The notes beneath the pieces are model-generated. The model was not told where the DNA came from and ran no database searches. It saw nothing but the letters and a program-made list of their open reading frames with translations. The position numbers and the translations under genes were made by a program. Shown here piece by piece: positions 6,587 to 8,994 of a DNA stretch of 8,994 nt; within the stretch, counting starts at the first letter, position 1, and each line of letters opens with the position of its first letter. The stretch comes from an uncultured Eubacteriales bacterium. Lineage in GTDB: Bacteria; Bacillota; Clostridia; Oscillospirales; Oscillospiraceae. Location: assembly GCA_902496595.1 (NCBI GenBank), contig CABVBV010000086.1:1-8994 (forward strand). The letters run 5' to 3'.

Positions 6587-6618
6587 AAAAAACCAAAAAA
6601 GCGCCTTCCGGCGCTTTT
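6587..6618 (-). terminator. Strong terminator for the candidate sRNA and spmAB
   Basis: On the minus strand AAAAGCGCC, loop GGAA, and GGCGCTTTT form a 9-bp stem with a GNRA-type tetraloop, followed by TTGG and T6. The same hairpin ends in TTTTCT on the plus strand, so it may act both ways. No other terminator lies between the spmB stop and this one. Confidence 0.85.
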
Positions 6619-6676
6619 CTGGGGGAGAGAGAAAATAGTCTGTGGAGAGGCGACTTTGTTATTCTAATAACAATCT
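6590..6676 (-). ncRNA. Candidate small RNA with C/U-rich, anti-Shine-Dalgarno-like region
   Basis: A good promoter (6683-6711) and a strong terminator (6587-6618) bracket about 87 nt on the minus strand with no usable start codon frame. The RNA would begin near 6676. A hairpin follows (TTGTTAT 6673-6667, loop TAGA, ATAACAA 6662-6656). Next comes an unstructured pyrimidine-rich stretch with two CUCUCC copies (6649-6644 and 6629-6624), the second running into CCCCC (to 6621), and then the terminator. CUCUCC can pair with GGAGAG or, with one G-U, GGAGGG. This layout resembles Gram-positive trans-acting sRNAs that use C-rich motifs against ribosome binding sites. I do not recognise a known RNA family. 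The alternative is that it is only the processed or independently started 3' UTR of spmAB. Confidence 0.5.
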
Positions 6677-6682
6677 AAGAGC

Positions 6683-6711
6683 ATGATACCACGTTTATAG
6701 AGGTTTGTAAA
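6683..6711 (-). promoter_or_regulatory. Orphan sigma-A promoter downstream of spmB
   Basis: TTTACA (6711-6706), exactly 17 nt, then TATCAT (6688-6683). Each hexamer matches consensus at 5 of 6 positions, and TGG ahead of TATCAT gives an extended -10. It starts 38 nt after the spmB stop and points into the candidate sRNA; no gene follows on this strand before argS, which is on the other strand. Confidence 0.7.
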
Positions 6712-6748
6712 GCGGATGCGAACATTTTGTTAAAAATTTATTTTGTAA

Positions 6749-7276
6749 TCACTGTCCGAAGAAGAACCTGACTGTAAGCGCGGAGGCTGCGAAGCCTGCC
6801 AGGTCTGCGGCCAGAGCTGCCGGGACGGCCCAGCGGGCATTTTTAATGCCTGCCGCTCCGAAGTATACGGCGATGACATAGAAGGTCGTCTCCGTCGAGC
6901 CGAGCATGACTGCGGCGGTGCGGCCCACGAGGCTGTCTGCTCCATATTCTGACATCAGCTCCGAGGCCACGGCCATTGCGCCGGAGCCCGAGACCGGCCT
7001 CAGCAGCATGAGCGGCGCGGTCTCGGCCGGAATGCCCAGGAGGTCTAGCGCCGGGGCCAGAAGGCCAGTGAGGGCTTCGAGCGCTCCGGAAGCTCTGAGC
7101 ATCAGAACGGCGGTCAGCAGCGCAATGAGCGGCGGCAGTATTCTTAATAGTGTCTGAAAACCGTCGCGGATGCCGTCAAGCATGGCTTCAAAGACGTCCA
7201 CTCCGCTCAGAGAACCCCACAGCGCCGTCGCTGCTATTATGACAGCGGCGGACATATCCGCCAGTGCGCCCATCAT
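6749..7276 (-). CDS. spmB: Spore maturation protein SpmB
   Basis: This membrane protein of 176 residues (B. subtilis SpmB is 178) acts with SpmA during spore maturation, where the pair affects core dehydration and heat resistance; biochemically they resemble nucleoside-transporter-type 'gate' domains. Visible landmarks are VFEAMLDGIRDGFQTLLRIL, a FRASGA-like LRASGALE, then RPVSGSGAMAV and GSTETTFYVIAVYFGAAGIK, with a final ADLAGFAAS helix. The longer frame to 7348 starts at a TTG inside spmA with no family similarity, so I reject it. Tandem ATG codons at 7276 and 7273 overlap the spmA stop (ATGA), with AGGG about 9 nt upstream, implying translational coupling. It ends in TGA, then runs into the 3' region that holds the orphan promoter and shared terminator. 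Confidence 0.93.
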   Translation of the reverse strand: MMGALADMSAAVIIAATALWGSLSGVDVFEAMLDGIRDGFQTLLRILPPLIALLTAVLMLRASGALEALTGLLAPALDLLGIPAETAPLMLLRPVSGSGAMAVASELMSEYGADSLVGRTAAVMLGSTETTFYVIAVYFGAAGIKNARWAVPAALAADLAGFAASALTVRFFFGQ

Positions 7277-7851
7277 TCCCCGAACGCCCTCGCAAGCAGC
7301 GCGGAGGCGAGGAGTCCAATGGTGACGGACAGCGCCGAGCTTATCCAAACCGCCGGGAGGATATCAAACGGCGAGGCAGCTCCGTTTGCCGCTCTGAGCG
7401 CGGCGGCAGTGGTTGGCAGTAACTGGATTGACGCCGTATTCAGAACCACGAGGAGGCAGAGCTCTTTTCCGGCAATTCCGGGTCTTTCTCCGAGCCGGGC
7501 CATTCCTCTTGCGGCCTTGATACCCATTGGTGTCGCGGCGTTCCCGAGGCCGAGGAGGTTTGCGGACACGTTGGAAGCGAGGGCGGCCATGGTTTCGGAG
7601 TCTGTTGAGGCTCTGGGAAAGAGTTTTTTAAGCAGCGGCCGGAGTGCACGTGACAGCGCGTCGGTCAGGCCGGAGCGGCGCATCACCTCCATGACGCCCG
7701 ACCACAGGCAGATGAGTCCCCCGGTCTCGAGCACGACCTTCACCGCAGCGGGCGCGCCCTCAAGCGCGGCAAGACCGGTTTCCGCACCATTTCCTGTTAA
7801 ACAGGCAAAAATCACTGCAATCACCAATGCAGTTGTCCACATTTTAGACAT
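7273..7851 (-). CDS. spmA: Spore maturation protein SpmA
   Basis: This polytopic membrane protein of 192 residues (B. subtilis SpmA about 196) is the partner of SpmB in spore maturation. Family landmarks are GGLICLWSGVMEVMRRSGL near the first third, LLKKLFP, then SNVSANLLGLGNAATPMGIK in the middle and NTASIQLLPTT, followed by two hydrophobic C-terminal helices. The frame is open to a TTG at 7875, but GGGAGGA (7867-7861) leaves no spacing for the ATG at 7860 and is 9 nt from the ATG at 7851 (MSKMWTT), which I choose. It overlaps spmB by 4 nt. The gene diverges from abrB across 145 nt. I could not find a convincing sigma-A or sporulation sigma-factor promoter for it, though a sporulation factor such as sigma-E would be expected from the family. 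Confidence 0.93.
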   Translation of the reverse strand: MSKMWTTALVIAVIFACLTGNGAETGLAALEGAPAAVKVVLETGGLICLWSGVMEVMRRSGLTDALSRALRPLLKKLFPRASTDSETMAALASNVSANLLGLGNAATPMGIKAARGMARLGERPGIAGKELCLLVVLNTASIQLLPTTAAALRAANGAASPFDILPAVWISSALSVTIGLLASALLARAFGE

Positions 7852-7860
7852 ATTGTACAT

Positions 7861-7867
7861 TCCTCCC
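7861..7867 (-). promoter_or_regulatory. Ribosome binding site that decides the spmA start
   Basis: GGGAGGA abuts the ATG at 7860, which is therefore too close. It lies 9 nt before the ATG at 7851. Confidence 0.75.
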
Positions 7868-7895
7868 AAATTCAAACCATGGAAATTTCAAGATT

Positions 7896-7907
7896 TATTC
7901 ATGAATA
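7896..7907. repeat. 12-bp perfect palindrome between spmA and abrB
   Basis: tattcatgaata reads the same on both strands. It is centred about 25 bp upstream of the abrB -35 box and about 50 bp upstream of the spmA start, a position suited to an operator for either gene. AT-rich sequence raises the chance of coincidence. Confidence 0.35.
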
Positions 7908-7922
7908 TTTATTCCCGGTATG

Positions 7923-7951
7923 TTGACTTTATGCCGCTTGTCATATATAAT
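7923..7951 (+). promoter_or_regulatory. Sigma-A promoter of the abrB-like gene
   Basis: TTGACT (7923-7928), exactly 17 nt, and TATAAT (7946-7951). The predicted start near 7958 leaves a leader of about 39 nt, with a weak 5-bp stem (tgccg 7959-7963, cggca 7975-7979) ahead of the ribosome binding site. Confidence 0.88.
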
Positions 7952-7996
7952 GTTGCAGTGCCGAATACTGGACACGGCAGATTTGGAGGGAATTAT

Positions 7997-8242
7997 ATGA
8001 AATCAACTGGTATCGTAAGAAAAGTAGACGAGCTCGGCCGAATAGTTCTTCCCATTGAGCTGAGAAGGACTCTCGACATTGCTGAGAAGGACTCGATGGA
8101 GATCTACATCGAGGGCGACGCGATCATTCTCAGAAAGTATCAGCCCGCTTGCATCTTCTGCGACAGCGCGAAGGACATTGTCTCTTACAGGGGCAAGAAC
8201 GTCTGCTCCGACTGCATCAGGATGCTCGAGGAGAAGGTCTGA
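7997..8242 (+). CDS. abrB: AbrB-family transition-state regulator with C-terminal cysteine pairs
   Basis: This small DNA-binding protein of 81 residues has an N-terminal swapped-hairpin AbrB domain: MKSTGIVRKVDELGRIVLPI then ELRRTLDIAEKDSMEIYIEG, nearly the same as Bacillus AbrB over the first 45 residues. AbrB proteins repress post-exponential and sporulation genes during growth and often their own gene. The C-terminal part differs from Bacillus: it carries C52-x2-C55 and C70-x2-C73 (ACIFC and VCSDC), a likely zinc-binding tail seen in clostridial homologues. The frame is open further upstream (to 7319) through spmA antisense sequence, but GGAGGG at 7985-7990 sits 6 nt before ATG 7997 and the promoter's start is near 7958. 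It has its own promoter and terminator, so it is monocistronic. Which targets it controls cannot be seen; spmAB, facing away, is a natural candidate. Confidence 0.94.
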   Translation: MKSTGIVRKVDELGRIVLPIELRRTLDIAEKDSMEIYIEGDAIILRKYQPACIFCDSAKDIVSYRGKNVCSDCIRMLEEKV

Positions 8243-8259
8243 TCGTTTGCGTGGCACGG

Positions 8260-8303
8260 GAAAGGCAGAGCTCTACGGGACTCCGGAAGCTCTGCCTTTT
8301 CTC
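8260..8303 (+). terminator. Intrinsic terminator of the abrB-like gene
   Basis: A 12-bp perfect stem (aaaggcagagct 8261-8272, agctctgccttt 8288-8299) has a 15-nt loop and is followed by TCTC after a T4 run. In the minus direction the stem is followed only by TTTCCC, so it is a weak terminator for hisIE, which ends 21 nt before it. Confidence 0.85.
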
Positions 8304-8323
8304 ATGTTATCTTCTTCAGTTTT

Positions 8324-8968
8324 TCAGGTCATCTTCTCCTGCTTGACCTTGTGGTCTATGACGTGCCTCGAGGCCAGCTCTCGTCTAACCTCATCGGGCT
8401 CTATGCCCAGCTCGACCATCAGCACCAGTACATGATATGCGAGGTCGGCTATCTCATAGACCGTCTCTTTCCTGTCCCGGGCGTGGCCTGCGATGATGAC
8501 CTCGGTGGACTCCTCCCCCACCTTCTTTAATATCTTGTCCAGGCCCTTCTGGAACAGGTAGGTCGTGTAGCTGCCCTCGGGCAGCGCTTTTTTTCTGCCC
8601 TGGAGCAGCTCGTACAGCCCGTCGAGCGAGAACTCATTGAGCTCGTCGCTCTCGTAGACGGGGTTAAAAAAGCAGCTCTCGGCGCCAGTGTGGCAGGCGG
8701 GGCCCGCCTTCTCGACCATGACGACCAGGGCGTCGAGGTCGCAGTCCGCCGTGATGGAGACTATGCGCTGCACGTTGCCGCTCGTCTCGCCCTTGCGCCA
8801 GAGCTCCTTCCGGCTCCGGCTCCAGAAGCAGGTGCGGCCCTCCTTTATGGATATCTCAAGGCTCTCCCTGTTCATGTAGGCCAGGGTGAGCACTTTTTTG
8901 TTTATGGCGTCCACGACTATGGCGGGGATGAGGCCCCGCTCGTCGAATTTCAGTTTGTCCAAGTCCAT
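8324..8968 (-). CDS. hisIE: Bifunctional phosphoribosyl-AMP cyclohydrolase / phosphoribosyl-ATP pyrophosphatase
   Basis: This fused enzyme of 214 residues performs steps 2 and 3 of histidine biosynthesis in the cytoplasm. The HisI (cyclohydrolase) part, about 1-110, has TLAYMNRESL (28-37), FWSRSRKELWRKGETSGN (48-65) and the metal/zinc site residues D75-C76-D77-x-D79, C92-H93 and C99. The HisE (pyrophosphohydrolase) part, about 115-205, has GRKKALPEGSYTTYLF, then KKVGEESTEVIIA with the Mg-binding acidic cluster near E152-E156, and YEIADLAYHVLVLM with D175. All key residues look intact. ATG 8968 follows TGAGG by 7 nt, and that site lies in the last codons of hisF, so the gene is the distal member of a his operon whose upstream part is outside the window. 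HisI and HisE are separate in some bacteria; fusion is common in Clostridia and enterics. Confidence 0.97.
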   Translation of the reverse strand: MDLDKLKFDERGLIPAIVVDAINKKVLTLAYMNRESLEISIKEGRTCFWSRSRKELWRKGETSGNVQRIVSITADCDLDALVVMVEKAGPACHTGAESCFFNPVYESDELNEFSLDGLYELLQGRKKALPEGSYTTYLFQKGLDKILKKVGEESTEVIIAGHARDRKETVYEIADLAYHVLVLMVELGIEPDEVRRELASRHVIDHKVKQEKMT

Positions 8969-8969
8969 G

Positions 8970-8993
8970 TTACAGCCTCACATTTATCCCGTT
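8970..8993 (-). CDS. hisF: 3' end of imidazole glycerol phosphate synthase cyclase subunit (HisF)
   Basis: On the minus strand the last codons in the window read N-G-I-N-V-R-L then TAA (8972-8970), 1 nt before the hisIE start. GINVRL or a close variant is a frequent C-terminus of HisF, the barrel that forms imidazole glycerol phosphate, and hisF commonly precedes hisI/hisIE. Only seven residues are visible, so this rests on the C-terminal match and on gene order. Confidence 0.7.
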   Translation of the reverse strand, partial: NGINVRL

Positions 8994-8994
8994 T

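Noticed and set aside
6365..6667. Plus-strand frame of 100 codons after argS
   Set aside because: Starts on a GTG overlapping the argS stop and reads through two terminator hairpins; no family pattern.
6749..6780. Possible damaged C-terminus of spmB
   Set aside because: Length (176 residues) and the final ADLAGFAAS helix match the family, so the gene looks complete.
7319..7996. Long N-terminal extension of the abrB-like frame
   Set aside because: It lies antisense to spmA and upstream of the mapped-by-eye promoter and GGAGGG site; AbrB proteins begin at the MKSTGIVRKV segment.
1..8994. CRISPR arrays, insertion sequences, tRNA or rRNA genes
   Set aside because: No direct-repeat array, transposase-like frame with inverted ends, cloverleaf or rRNA segment was seen on either strand.

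Overview
The window looks like a chromosomal segment of a GC-rich, endospore-forming member of the Clostridia (Oscillospirales-like by overall character; the genus cannot be named from this alone). The reasons are the Firmicutes-type gene content (spmA/spmB, a SpoVB-like flippase, an AbrB-type regulator with a clostridial cysteine-rich tail, ywiB next to argS), strong GGAGG-type ribosome binding sites, textbook sigma-A promoters, and an FMN riboswitch ahead of an ECF riboflavin transporter gene. No mobile element, CRISPR array, tRNA or rRNA was seen.

Layout. 2-1237: the 3' two thirds of recG (+), closed by a hairpin that runs into the start of a SpoVB/MATE-type flippase gene (1286-2593, +). 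A strong terminator at 2586-2619 serves the convergent ribU-like gene (2637-3329, -). That gene is preceded by a terminator-like hairpin (3357-3384), an FMN aptamer (3411-3530) and a sigma-A promoter (3549-3577). Back to back with this promoter, a second one drives a SLOG/DUF1273 gene (3631-4131, +). A perfect-consensus promoter at 4136-4164 then drives ywiB (DUF1934) and argS, which overlap by 17 nt. After the argS terminator comes an AT-rich gap of about 380 nt (6369-6748). It carries an orphan minus-strand promoter, a short C/U-rich segment and a strong terminator, which together look like a small RNA gene. Next are spmB and spmA (-, coupled by an ATGA overlap), a divergent abrB-like gene (+) with its own promoter and terminator, and at the right edge hisIE (-) with the last seven codons and stop of hisF.

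How it fits together. Most genes are housekeeping: fork rescue (recG), arginyl-tRNA charging (argS), histidine biosynthesis (hisF-hisIE) and riboflavin uptake under FMN control. A sporulation thread runs through spmAB, the SpoVB-like flippase and the AbrB-like transition-state regulator that diverges from spmAB.

Protein-coding content is conventional. The most promising undescribed item is the candidate sRNA at about 6590-6676 (-): a TTTACA-N17-TGG-TATCAT promoter, a 5' hairpin, two CUCUCC motifs that could pair with Shine-Dalgarno sequences, and an intrinsic terminator. Several annotated starts differ from the longest open frame because the ribosome binding site dictates a later codon (ribU, SLOG, ywiB, spmA, spmB, abrB).
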